This document shows, in pieces, positions 16,616 through 24,610 of a DNA stretch of 39,129 bases. Position 1 is the stretch's first letter, and each line of letters opens with the position of its first letter. The position numbers and the translations under genes were made by a program. Origin of the DNA: Prevotella sp. CAG:755 (GTDB lineage Bacteria; Bacteroidota; Bacteroidia; Bacteroidales; Bacteroidaceae); assembly GCA_000431275.1 (NCBI GenBank), contig HF989223.1, forward strand, positions 10,828-49,956, given 5' to 3'. Under the pieces are notes generated by a model. That model saw only the letters and a program-made list of their open reading frames with translations. It searched no databases and was not told the origin of the DNA.

Positions 16616-19330
16616 TTACTTAACGTAAACCTTCTTACCGTTCTGGATGTAGATACCCTTGACGGCTTTCTGAACGCGGCGACCGCTCAGGTCGTAGATT
16701 ACAGCGTTCTTCTGGGCGTCTGCGGCATTCTCATCGTTCGTCACGCTGCCGATGCCGACGGTCTCAATCGGACCACCGTCCCAGAAGCGGAATACGTTGG
16801 CGTAGTCAGCGCCGTGCGTGTTGTACGAAACGATGTGGCCAGAAGTTGCGGAAGCATTGTTAGAAACCGTACCTCCGTGCATGCTCATCGTACATCTTAC
16901 AATCGCCTTCGTTGTGTCGCCAGCGTCGTACCAGAGGCGGTCGATGTAGAAGCCTGCGGGCACAGCGGCCAGCGTCACTTCGCCGTCTTCATTCGTCTCT
17001 TCGCCAGCCGGATCCAAGTGGAAGAGCATGGTCGTGTCGTTAAACTCGTCTGCGGTGCCGAGCGGTTGGAGGAACGTCCAAGTCGAAGCGTCCACATACT
17101 TGCCCGTAGCGATCGATCTGAGCGAGCATACCGTCGAATCGGCCTCGCCGCTCATGCTGACGAGATGCTGGATATCACCAAGTTCGAAGTAGAAGTTCTT
17201 GTCATACTTGTTGAACTCACGCCAAGACAGGATGGTGTCGCCTTCGATGTAGAGGGCATACTGCACGTTGTCTTTCTGAACGTAAGCCGGAGCAGCCGTA
17301 ACAATGGCATAACCATTGGCCGGGTTGTGCTGGATGAGTTCTTCGCTCGGAGTGGCGATCAGATCTGCTACCAAATCCGTTACGTCAGCCTCATAGCCCG
17401 TATCGCCCGTTTCGATCAACTCGCGGATTTCAGCCACTTGGTCTTCGGTGTAACCGTTGATACAGTTCACAGCGTTCAAGGCTGCGCGACCGTCGAGGAA
17501 GGTGTAGCGCGAAGCTACGTATTCTTCGAACGTAATTGTAGAACCAGGATCGTTAACGGCCGAAGGATCATTCCAGTAAGCCAGCTGGCCAAGGCCTTGG
17601 AAGTCGTTCCATACCGCGTCGGTACCCATGACACGGAGGCCATAGCCCGTCGTGATATTCAGGATTTCGAAGCCCTGCTCTGCGCCCGTCGGCGAAACGA
17701 GTTGCGGAGTCGTGCCGTCTACGTCGCAAAGCACGAGACCTTGGTTGGCCTTGTTGTAGAGGAAGTAGGTTCCATCCTCATTCTTGCTGAAGCACCAGAG
17801 GGCGTTATCGTCGATCGTGGCGCTGGCGTCGCAGATCAGGTTGCCTGAATCGTTGGTCGTAGCGGTCAGCACCTTGGTGCCACGCAGGCGGACGATGTAC
17901 CAAATGGCGTCTTCGGGAACGATGGCGTCGTCGCCGACTTCCGTCGTCTTGACCGGATCAACCATGTCGTAGTAGAAGGTCAGATAGAAACCAGTGTTGA
18001 TGTTATTGGCCGTAACGGTGAACGGAATGTTGAGGGGATTTCCGTCTGCGTCGACGTTGAGGCCAGAACTGTTCGTAGCTTCAGCATTGAACGTGTACAG
18101 GCTTCCTGCGTCGGGAGCGGTGACCAGAGAGTCGATGTCGACATACATTTCAGCGCTCGATACGAACACGTTTTCGCTACCGTTATCCAGTACGGTGATG
18201 CAGTCGTAATAGATGGAACGCCAAGGACGATAGGAAACTTCGATGGTCTTGGACTGCGTAGCAACTTCCTTGATCGTCGTCAGCAACGTAAAGTGCTCTT
18301 GTGTGGGACCTGTGATAGAGTCGCCCGTAGCCACACGCTGGCTGGTCTCCATCTCTTCCAAACCGTTGCTGAAAAGATAGTCGCCTGCCGCAACGTCGGA
18401 GAACATAGACAAGTCCTGCGTCATGTGGAACGTGATGCGCGGATTGGAAGAGTAGGCGGCGTCAACCGTGTACGAACCGCCGGCCACCATGGCTTCGGTG
18501 AGCTCGAAGCAGGTTGTGTCGGTGATGGCCTGTCCGTTCACAGTCAGCGAGCGCACCGTGTTGTTGGTGAACGACGGAGCGTCGACCGTGTCGCCGACAG
18601 CAGCCAGCACGCTGGTCTGCATCGTCTCGGCCACAGCCTCGGGCACGAGGTCAGCCAAGGTTTCGTCCTCAGCGATGTTGTTGTCCGTCGTACCGTCGAA
18701 GAACGTCAGGTTGAACGTCACGGTGTACATGGTCTTGGACGTGGTGGTCGGAACATAGACCTTGATGAGCGAGTTGCCGCCCGCGCTGCCCCAACCTACG
18801 ATGGTGGCGTTGTTGGGACCGCCATCCATGCCATTACCGTTGATGTACTGACCCTCATTCAACGAGCTGGAAAAGAGGAAAGTGTTTTCCGTCTCACCTT
18901 CCGTTACGGTGTAAACATCAACAGAGTCCTCAGGAGCTTCGGCCGTTACGGTCGTCGTGGGATACTTGCCCCCCGAGGGGTACATGCAGAAGTACTTGTT
19001 GTCCTCGAGGGAGATCAGACGATACTGGTTCTCCCCGGCGCTTTCCAGCTTCCAAAGGAAGCTCTTGTTGCCCATCGCGTTGGCTTCGAATTCGTAGCCG
19101 ACGAGCAGTTTGTGACTACCATCAGTCATGGGGTGGTTCTCCATGAATTTCTGACGGCCGCTGTTGAACAGCATCACAGGCGTTTCGTTGGCGGCCAGTT
19201 CACTGAGCTGTTCGAGGCTCGTAGCCTCCGTGCCCTGATTCGTTACCACCAACTCCTGCGTCTGCGCTGCTGCTGGCGTGGCACCGGCTAAACCGAGCGC
19301 CAAAGCCAGACTCAGGTAGAGTTTCTTCAT
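16616..19330 (-). CDS. large secreted protein with type IX secretion C-terminal tail
   Basis: I use the ATG at 19330 (MKKLYLSLALALG), giving 904 residues; a frame nine codons longer exists. A signal peptide ends near AAAQ (residue about 22). The last about 40 residues (VIYDLSGRRVQKAVKGIYIQ... then NGKKVYVK) are the short Por-secretion tail that directs proteins through the type IX system to the cell surface in Prevotella relatives. The body is rich in Thr, Asp, Asn and Tyr, with beta-strand-like segments (for example SLWKLES-type NKSFLWKLESAGENQYRLISLEDNKYF near residue 90) that resemble carbohydrate-binding or ricin-like modules, but I recognise no enzyme domain. Function unknown. It has its own promoter and terminator and stands alone inside mirror-image repeat blocks. 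Confidence 0.85.
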   Translation of the reverse strand: MKKLYLSLALALGLAGATPAAAQTQELVVTNQGTEATSLEQLSELAANETPVMLFNSGRQKFMENHPMTDGSHKLLVGYEFEANAMGNKSFLWKLESAGENQYRLISLEDNKYFCMYPSGGKYPTTTVTAEAPEDSVDVYTVTEGETENTFLFSSSLNEGQYINGNGMDGGPNNATIVGWGSAGGNSLIKVYVPTTTSKTMYTVTFNLTFFDGTTDNNIAEDETLADLVPEAVAETMQTSVLAAVGDTVDAPSFTNNTVRSLTVNGQAITDTTCFELTEAMVAGGSYTVDAAYSSNPRITFHMTQDLSMFSDVAAGDYLFSNGLEEMETSQRVATGDSITGPTQEHFTLLTTIKEVATQSKTIEVSYRPWRSIYYDCITVLDNGSENVFVSSAEMYVDIDSLVTAPDAGSLYTFNAEATNSSGLNVDADGNPLNIPFTVTANNINTGFYLTFYYDMVDPVKTTEVGDDAIVPEDAIWYIVRLRGTKVLTATTNDSGNLICDASATIDDNALWCFSKNEDGTYFLYNKANQGLVLCDVDGTTPQLVSPTGAEQGFEILNITTGYGLRVMGTDAVWNDFQGLGQLAYWNDPSAVNDPGSTITFEEYVASRYTFLDGRAALNAVNCINGYTEDQVAEIRELIETGDTGYEADVTDLVADLIATPSEELIQHNPANGYAIVTAAPAYVQKDNVQYALYIEGDTILSWREFNKYDKNFYFELGDIQHLVSMSGEADSTVCSLRSIATGKYVDASTWTFLQPLGTADEFNDTTMLFHLDPAGEETNEDGEVTLAAVPAGFYIDRLWYDAGDTTKAIVRCTMSMHGGTVSNNASATSGHIVSYNTHGADYANVFRFWDGGPIETVGIGSVTNDENAADAQKNAVIYDLSGRRVQKAVKGIYIQNGKKVYVK

Positions 19331-19397
19331 TGATGAGAAATTATTAAAGTTAAACATAGAAATTCCGAGGCCTTACAAATGTTGTATACAGACGATG

Positions 19398-19429
19398 CAA
19401 ATTTAGTGTATCCGCGCGTGTTTTCGCAA
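19398..19429 (-). promoter_or_regulatory. promoter of the type IX cargo gene
   Basis: On the minus strand TTG (19429-19427) and TAAATTTG (19405-19398), spacing 21 bases. The predicted start is near 19391, giving a leader of about 60 bases. Confidence 0.6.
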
Positions 19430-19512
19430 TTGCGGACGATAAAAATACTTCAACTTTAACTTTTTTTTTCTTTCAACTGTCCGGAGACCGGAAGCGGGAA
19501 CCTGTCTGACGA

Positions 19513-19617
19513 GGTTGACTGATTGTTTTTCCGGTCAGCCGTCCCGTAAGTTCTGTCAGTTATTTAAGAATTTCTGTCAGCCGTCCAGGATTTCCCGTCT
19601 GCCGACCTGTGTCACCC
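19513..19617. repeat. 21-base-period array, site 5
   Basis: GTC cores at 19534, 19555, 19576 and 19597 in exact 21-base steps (GTCAGCCGTCCC, GTCAGTTATTTA, GTCAGCCGTCCA, GTCTGCCGACCT). It is the inverted counterpart of site 4, on the other side of the cargo gene. Confidence 0.8.
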
Positions 19618-19670
19618 CGGACGCCGCCACGGCATTGCGGTGACTTGATTTGCACATGCGGCAGACATCC

Positions 19671-19748
19671 GGGCGACACAAGTGTCGCCCCTACATTCCA
19701 TTGCCGCCTCACCAAAAACCGTAGGGGCGCCATTTATGACGCCCGGAT
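19671..19748. repeat. two REP-like palindromic elements
   Basis: GGGCGACACAAGTGTCGCCC (19671-19690) is a 9-base perfect palindrome followed by CCTAC. At 19721-19748 GTAGGGGCGCC...GACGCCCGG carries the same design with another core, and the same core opens each 105-base unit on the other side of the cargo gene. I recall GTAGGGGCGA-type palindromes as dispersed repeats in several bacterial groups. Confidence 0.7.
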
Positions 19749-19813
19749 GACCGACGCAAACGCCAAAATGACACTGCTGTCGTCCGCATTCACCGCGCAA
19801 ACACCCGCCCGCA

Positions 19814-19876
19814 CCGCCCGCCATGCGGCGGACTGCTTGTGCCGTTCCGGCACCGGGCGTCATGAATGGCGCCACT
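19814..19876. repeat. inverted partial copy of the 105-base unit
   Basis: These 63 bases match the reverse complement of 15963-16025 at 58 positions by hand alignment, including GGGCGTCATGAATGGCGCC. The distance to the neighbouring promoter-bearing repeat (17 bases) is nearly the same as on the left side (18 bases). Confidence 0.8.
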
Positions 19877-20093
19877 ACGTGAGGCTTTCTGCTGAGTTTC
19901 CTGCGGCAACTCCTCGTTCTTTCCGCCCGTTTGCACTACCTTTCCATAAGGTAAGGCGGCACTCGGGAAAGTCCTGATGAGTTTCCTGCGGCAACTCCTC
20001 GTTCTTTCCGCCCGTTTACACACTACGTGAGGCTTTCTGCTGAGTTTCCTGCGGCAACTCCTCGTTCTTTCCGCCCGTTTACACTACCTTTGC
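19873..20093 (+). repeat. promoter-bearing repeat, copies A, B and C
   Basis: Core copies start at 19894 (A, 50 of 52 bases), 19979 (B, about 42 bases, truncated) and 20042 (C, 52 bases, identical to inverted copy D at 15893-15944). A and C are each preceded by CACTACGTGAGGCTTTCTGCT (19873 and 20021). Only C keeps the TACCTTTG promoter element intact; in A it reads TACCTTTC. Confidence 0.9.
20085..20092 (+). promoter_or_regulatory. -7 element of rmuC within repeat copy C
   Basis: TACCTTTG at 20085-20092, 17 bases before the ATG at 20110. Transcription would start within about 10 bases of the start codon. Confidence 0.6.
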
Positions 20094-20109
20094 ATGAAAA
20101 ACGGACTAT

Positions 20110-21276
20110 ATGACCCTTTTCCTTGTCACGCTTTTGGCGCTGGCGGCGGGCTTTGCCGCCGGCTGGCTCGCAGGACGCTCGAAGCTGTCGGCCGCACTCG
20201 GCGAGTGCCGATCGGCCTTGGCGGCGGCTCAGGCACGCCTCGAAACCGAACGGGAACACAGCCGGCGCGAACGCGAGGCAGCAGCTGACGCACTCCGCGC
20301 CGAATTCAAGGCTGTGGCGCACGACCTCAGCCAGACCGAAGCCGGCCATCTGCGCGACCTGCATGCCCAACAACTCCACGCCCTGCTTGATCCGCTGGGC
20401 CGGAACATCGAAGCGTTCCGCCAACAGTACGTGGCGGGTACCGCCGCCGCCAACCAGCACATCGACGACCTCATCGCGCAAACCGCCAAAGTGGGGCACG
20501 AGGCCTCGGCGCTGAGCCGGGCGCTCCGGGCAAACACGAAGATGCAAGGCGACTGGGGCGAAGCCGTACTCCACAATATATTGGAAGCATCAGGGCTGAC
20601 GCCGGGCCGCGACTTCATCGTCCAAGCCCGCACGCGCGACACCGAGGGACGCGAGCTCATCCCCGACGTCGTAGTCCGCTTCCCGGGCGACCGCGCGGTC
20701 GTCGTCGACTCGAAAGTGTCGCTGACAGCCTTCACGGCATATACGGCGGCCGACGATGCAGACAGCCGGAAACGATTCCTGCGCGAACACCTCGACTCGG
20801 TGCGCCGCCATGTGGACGAACTCAGCGCCAAGCACTACGAAAGAGTTGTCGAAGGCGCCATCGGCTACGTACTGATGTTCATTCCCAACGAAGCGGCCTA
20901 TCTGGCTGCCGTAGAGAACGACGCGCATCTGGCTACTGACGCCTACCGCAAACACGTCATCCTGCTCAACCCGACCAACTTGCTGATGGCCTTGCAGCTG
21001 GCCTATAACCTCTGGCAGACCGAACTGCAATCGCGCAACGTCAAGGAAATCTACGACTCGGCCGAAAAACTCTATGCGAAGTTTGTCAACTTCTCACGCA
21101 ATTTTACCAAAATAGGCGAAAGCATACGCCGCCTTGACGAAACCTACCACGACGCCTACAAGCAGCTCGCCACAGGCAACGGGAACATCGTCCGCCAGCT
21201 CGAAGGCTGGCGGAAAAAGGGATTTAACCCCACCGCGCAACTGCCAGACGGCCTCAGGCCGGAAGACGAGGCCTGA
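20110..21276 (+). CDS. rmuC: DNA recombination protein RmuC family
   Basis: RmuC proteins are membrane-anchored coiled-coil proteins with a nuclease-like (PD-(D/E)XK-related) domain. E. coli RmuC limits recombination between inverted repeats. The 388-residue protein has one N-terminal membrane segment (MTLFLVTLLALAAGFAAGW), a coiled coil at about 25-110 and the core motifs GDWGEAVLHNILEASGL, PDVVVRFPGDRAVVVDSKVSLTAF and FIPNEAAYLAAVENDAHL. The start at 20110 sits 17 bases after a promoter element in the repeat. It is notable that it neighbours the only block of large inverted repeats in the window; this may be chance. The next gene has its own promoter. Confidence 0.93.
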   Translation: MTLFLVTLLALAAGFAAGWLAGRSKLSAALGECRSALAAAQARLETEREHSRREREAAADALRAEFKAVAHDLSQTEAGHLRDLHAQQLHALLDPLGRNIEAFRQQYVAGTAAANQHIDDLIAQTAKVGHEASALSRALRANTKMQGDWGEAVLHNILEASGLTPGRDFIVQARTRDTEGRELIPDVVVRFPGDRAVVVDSKVSLTAFTAYTAADDADSRKRFLREHLDSVRRHVDELSAKHYERVVEGAIGYVLMFIPNEAAYLAAVENDAHLATDAYRKHVILLNPTNLLMALQLAYNLWQTELQSRNVKEIYDSAEKLYAKFVNFSRNFTKIGESIRRLDETYHDAYKQLATGNGNIVRQLEGWRKKGFNPTAQLPDGLRPEDEA

Positions 21277-21384
21277 GCTGCCGGCACAGCACACCGGGCG
21301 GAATGAGGAAGAGCCCGGACGGCGGAATAGTCGCCTTTTTGGCGCTTTCTCACAGACAAAAAGGAGGCTGCGGCGCTACACCCC

Positions 21385-21414
21385 TTGCCACGCGGGGAAA
21401 AACGTGTATCTTTG
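21385..21414 (+). promoter_or_regulatory. perfect promoter before the epimerase-family gene
   Basis: TTG at 21385-21387, exactly 19 bases, then TATCTTTG at 21407-21414. Transcription should start near 21421, which rules out the only upstream in-frame ATG (21303) as translation start. Confidence 0.8.
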
Positions 21415-21440
21415 TCGGCGCTACACTAACACTGAGGACG

Positions 21441-22481
21441 TTGACTTTAACCGGAAAAAAAGTCTTGGTAACGGGAGCCAGTGGCTTCATCGGGAGTTTC
21501 GTCGTCGAACGCATGCTCGACGCCGGAGCCGAAGTGTGGGCCGCCGTACGCCCGACGAGCAGCCGGCGCTACCTGACCGACCCTCGCACCTGCTTCATCG
21601 AGCTTGACCTTGGCAGCGACGACATCCTGCGCACACAACTGTCACACCACGGCGAGACACACGGCGCATGGGACTATGTGATCCACGCGGCCGGCGCCAC
21701 AAAATGCGCCGACCCTGCGGCTTTCTATGCCATCAACGCCGAAGGCACACGGCGCCTGGCTGCGACGCTCGTGGAGCTCGGCCTGCTGGCGGGGCGCTTT
21801 GTCTTCATAAGCTCGCTAAGCATCTTCGGACCCGCCCGGGAGGAGCGCGTCAGCGCAAGCAGTCCGCACTACGCCCCCATCCGCGCCACTGACACCCCGC
21901 GCCCCGACACAGACTACGGACGGAGCAAGCTGCAAGCCGAACGCAGCCTCGCGGCCATCGCCGGCCTCGACTACGTCGTCATGCGCCCCACGGGCGTCTA
22001 CGGACCGCGCGAACGCGACTACTATCTCATGGCCAAGAGCATCGCCCGGCACGTTGACTTCGCCGTGGGCTACCGACCGCAGGAAATCACGTTTGTCTTC
22101 GTGCGCGACCTCGCCGAGGCCGTCGTGTTGGCCTGCCTGCGCGGAAAGCGGGGGGCGGCCTACTTCGTGACAGACGGCGGAGTCTATGACAGCCGCACGT
22201 TTTCACGCCTGCTCCAACGGGCGATGGGCGTGCGTGGCGTGGTCCGCGTGACGGCTCCGGTAGCCCTGCTCCAGCTGGTCTGCGCGGTAAGCGGCGGAAT
22301 AGCCCGGATGGCCGGACGCGCCACGACACTCAACAGCGACAAGTTCCGCATCCTGCGACAGCGCAACTGGCAGTGTGACCTCGGCCCCACTGTCAGCGAC
22401 CTCGGTTATGTCCCCCGCTACTCACTGGAACGGGGCGTGAACGAAACAATCAACTGGTACAAAGAACAAAAATGGATTTAG
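21441..22481 (+). CDS. NAD-dependent epimerase/dehydratase family (extended SDR)
   Basis: An extended short-chain dehydrogenase acting on a nucleotide sugar or a lipid-type ketone. I choose the TTG at 21441 as start (346 residues): it lies about 20 bases after the predicted transcription start and just before the NAD-binding core GKKVLVTGASGFIGSFVVERML. An ATG-initiated frame from 21303 would begin upstream of the promoter. The catalytic pair is in DYGRSKLQAE (Tyr-x-x-x-Lys), with the upstream serines in FVFISSLSIFG. The substrate-binding half is present (PTGVYGPRERDYYLMAKSI). Its last 10 bases overlap the start of the PAP2-family gene, so the two are translationally coupled. That pairing suggests a lipid or cell-envelope role; bacterial ceramide reductases belong to this superfamily, but the assignment is only a hypothesis. 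Confidence 0.82.
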   Translation: MTLTGKKVLVTGASGFIGSFVVERMLDAGAEVWAAVRPTSSRRYLTDPRTCFIELDLGSDDILRTQLSHHGETHGAWDYVIHAAGATKCADPAAFYAINAEGTRRLAATLVELGLLAGRFVFISSLSIFGPAREERVSASSPHYAPIRATDTPRPDTDYGRSKLQAERSLAAIAGLDYVVMRPTGVYGPRERDYYLMAKSIARHVDFAVGYRPQEITFVFVRDLAEAVVLACLRGKRGAAYFVTDGGVYDSRTFSRLLQRAMGVRGVVRVTAPVALLQLVCAVSGGIARMAGRATTLNSDKFRILRQRNWQCDLGPTVSDLGYVPRYSLERGVNETINWYKEQKWI

Positions 22482-23446
22482 ACTTCTTCCACACCCAACG
22501 GCGGCGTCCCGGCCTTATCGGCGTCGAAAAGATCATGCTATGCTACATGGCCATCACGACGCTTGTCATCCTCATCACTTGGAACCTGCTTGCCGACCCG
22601 GTGCGGCTCTTGGCCGGAAGGGGGGCCGTGCTCGTCGGCATGGCGGTGGTCATCGCCATCTATCACAAGGCGCCAAGCCGGGCCACCATTTTCCTGCGCG
22701 TGCTCTACCAGATGGGACTCCTGGCATACTGGTACCCGGACACCTACGAGCTGAACCGCATCTTCCCTAACCTCGACTACTTCTTCGCCGCACTCGAAGA
22801 AACACTGTTCGGCGGCCAGCCTTCGCTTGACTTTGCGGCTGCTTTTTCGTCGAAAGCATGGAGCGAAGCGTTCAACCTGGGCTATTTTTCGTACTACCCG
22901 ATGATCATCGGCCTGACGCTGTTCACACTTTTCGGGTGTTACCGCCGTTTCGAGAAGTCGACGTTCATCATTGTGTGCAGCTTCTTCCTGTATTACATCA
23001 TCTACGTCTTCCTGCCTGTGACAGGGCCGCAGTATTACTTCCAAGCCATCGGCGAGACAGCCCTGCACGCACACGTTTATCCGAACATAGGCGACTATTT
23101 CTTCAATCACCACGAACTGCTGCCCACCACAGGCGCCGAGGGATTCTTCCGTGACCTTGTCGAAGCCACGCAGCAGAGCGGCGAACGCCCGACGGCGGCT
23201 TTCCCCTCGTCGCACGTAGGAATCAGCACGATTCTCATGATGCTGGCGTGGCGTACACGGCATTCGCTCTTTTTCATCCTTATGCCTTTCTACGTCTTGC
23301 TCTGCTTTGCGACAGTCTATGTCCAAGCCCATTACGCCATCGACGCCATCGCTGGTCTCGTGACGGCTCCCCTGTTCTACAAGATCTCACACAAGCTCTA
23401 CTACACGAGTTTCTTCCACCGTCCTCACGGCTACCGCGATTTCTGA
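22472..23446 (+). CDS. PAP2-family membrane phosphatase or head-group transferase
   Basis: PAP2 enzymes remove or transfer phosphate-linked head groups on lipids at the membrane. The 324-residue protein has about six membrane segments. The second and third active-site motifs are clear: ERPTAAFPSSHVGIST (catalytic His in PSSH) and VQAHYAIDAIAG (second His and Asp). The segment FLPVTGPQYYF just before resembles the AUR1-type (inositol-phosphoceramide synthase) branch. The start ATG lies inside the end of the epimerase gene (10-base overlap). The gene ends in a convergent region with pdxB, separated by array 6, which forms a long hairpin. Confidence 0.85.
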   Translation: MDLDFFHTQRRRPGLIGVEKIMLCYMAITTLVILITWNLLADPVRLLAGRGAVLVGMAVVIAIYHKAPSRATIFLRVLYQMGLLAYWYPDTYELNRIFPNLDYFFAALEETLFGGQPSLDFAAAFSSKAWSEAFNLGYFSYYPMIIGLTLFTLFGCYRRFEKSTFIIVCSFFLYYIIYVFLPVTGPQYYFQAIGETALHAHVYPNIGDYFFNHHELLPTTGAEGFFRDLVEATQQSGERPTAAFPSSHVGISTILMMLAWRTRHSLFFILMPFYVLLCFATVYVQAHYAIDAIAGLVTAPLFYKISHKLYYTSFFHRPHGYRDF

Positions 23447-23473
23447 GTCGGCACCACGCTGAACGGGACGGCT

Positions 23474-23557
23474 AACCGCAAAAACGGTCAGGGCGACAGG
23501 AAATCCTATCCGGCTGATAGAAGTTCCTGTCGCCCTGACTGTTCTACGGGTGCGCCC
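23474..23557. repeat. 21-base-period array, site 6
   Basis: Cores at 23474 (AAC), 23495 (GAC), 23516 (GAT) and 23537 (GAC), exact 21-base steps. The second unit, GACAGGAAATCC then TATCCGGCT, is close to the family consensus. Confidence 0.8.
23480..23543. terminator. long hairpin between convergent genes, made from array 6
   Basis: GTCAGGGCGACAGGAA (23487-23502) pairs perfectly with TTCCTGTCGCCCTGAC (23524-23539); with one mismatch the stem extends to 20 bases. On the minus strand five Ts follow (23484-23480), so it should end pdxB transcripts, and the stem could also stop the opposite strand. Confidence 0.75.
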
Positions 23558-23565
23558 GATAGGTT

Positions 23566-24597
23566 TCAGAAATGCTCCCGCCGCAGGGGATAGTGCCCCC
23601 GCAGGTATTCGAAACGGCCGGGTTCGGCTTTCAGCCGGGCTGTATCGGTCAATGGATCATAGAGCTGAAGCATCCTCACGAAGGGATCGGCCGCCGGGAC
23701 GATGTCGGCCGGAAGCGCGGGTGGCTGGATGTCGAACCTGATGTCGAAGCCGAAATGACGGGCGACGGCTTCGAGGGCCATACGGGTGGCCGTGGCCTTT
23801 CCGTCGGCGGAGTAGCCGGCAATATGGGGCGTCCCGATGAACACACGGCGGAGCAAGGGAAGCGAAATGGCGGGCTCACCCTCCCACGTGTCGACGACAG
23901 CGGCACGCACCTGCCCGCTGTCGAGTGCGGCAAGCAGAGCCATGTTGTCGACTACTTCGCCGCGTGCGGCGTTGATGAGCACCGGACGGCGCTTCATGCG
24001 CTGAAAGTCGGCCATGTGGCAGGTGGGCCAGTGCCCGTCACGGACAAGGGGGACGTGATAGGTGATGACATCAGCCCGCTCGTAGACCTCTTCCATGCTC
24101 ACGAAGCCTCCGGGCCCCTCGGCGGCCGCCCGGGGCGGATCGCAAAGGAGGATCTGACACCTTAACGTCTGCACAGCCCGGTCGACGGCCGTCCCGACAT
24201 GGCCCACGCCGACGATGCCCACACAGCAGCCGTCAAGGCGGACATAACCCGCCTCAGCCAGCCTGAGCAGCGACGTGGCCACATATTGCCCTACGGAACT
24301 GGCATTGCAGCCCGGGCAGTTGGCCCACGTTATGCCGGCCTCAGCCAGATAGTCAGTGTCAATGTGGTCATAGCCGATTGTGGCCGTAGCCACGAAACGC
24401 ACCCGGCTCCCTTCGAGCAGGGCGCGGTCACAGCGCGTCCGCGTGCGGACAATGAGCACGTCGGCATCGGCCACGTCGGCTTGGCTGATGGCAGCGCCGG
24501 GCAGGTAGCTAACCGTACCCATACGCTCGGCCTGGCCTTGCAAATAGGGAATTTTGTCGTCCGCTACAATACGGAGAGAACGACGGTCGGTTTTCAT
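23566..24597 (-). CDS. pdxB: 4-phosphoerythronate dehydrogenase
   Basis: PdxB oxidises 4-phospho-D-erythronate in the DXP-dependent pathway to pyridoxal phosphate. I take the ATG at 24597 (MKTDRRSLRIVADDKIPYLQG), giving 343 residues, preceded directly by AGG; an in-frame GTG at 24609 is an alternative. The family N-terminus is followed by FVATATIGYDHIDTDYLAEAGI, GCNASSVGQYV and the NAD-binding GIVGVGHVGTAVDRAV, with the catalytic His region YHVPLVRDGHWPTCHM and NAARGEVVD, and GTPHIAGYSADGK at the active site. The start lies 13 bases after the stop of the DUF3108 gene, so it is the last gene of the GH3-lipoprotein-DUF3108-pdxB run. The C-terminal dimerisation domain is shorter than in gamma-proteobacterial PdxB. 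Confidence 0.9.
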   Translation of the reverse strand: MKTDRRSLRIVADDKIPYLQGQAERMGTVSYLPGAAISQADVADADVLIVRTRTRCDRALLEGSRVRFVATATIGYDHIDTDYLAEAGITWANCPGCNASSVGQYVATSLLRLAEAGYVRLDGCCVGIVGVGHVGTAVDRAVQTLRCQILLCDPPRAAAEGPGGFVSMEEVYERADVITYHVPLVRDGHWPTCHMADFQRMKRRPVLINAARGEVVDNMALLAALDSGQVRAAVVDTWEGEPAISLPLLRRVFIGTPHIAGYSADGKATATRMALEAVARHFGFDIRFDIQPPALPADIVPAADPFVRMLQLYDPLTDTARLKAEPGRFEYLRGHYPLRREHF

Positions 24598-24610
24598 CCT
24601 GGACGTCACG

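Noticed and set aside
15893..20093. The repeat-framed segment as an insertion sequence or composite transposon
   Set aside because: No transposase or recombinase is encoded inside and no target-site duplication was recognised; the cargo gene has normal chromosomal features.
21303..21440. ATG at 21303 as start of the epimerase-family gene
   Set aside because: A perfect promoter lies downstream of it.
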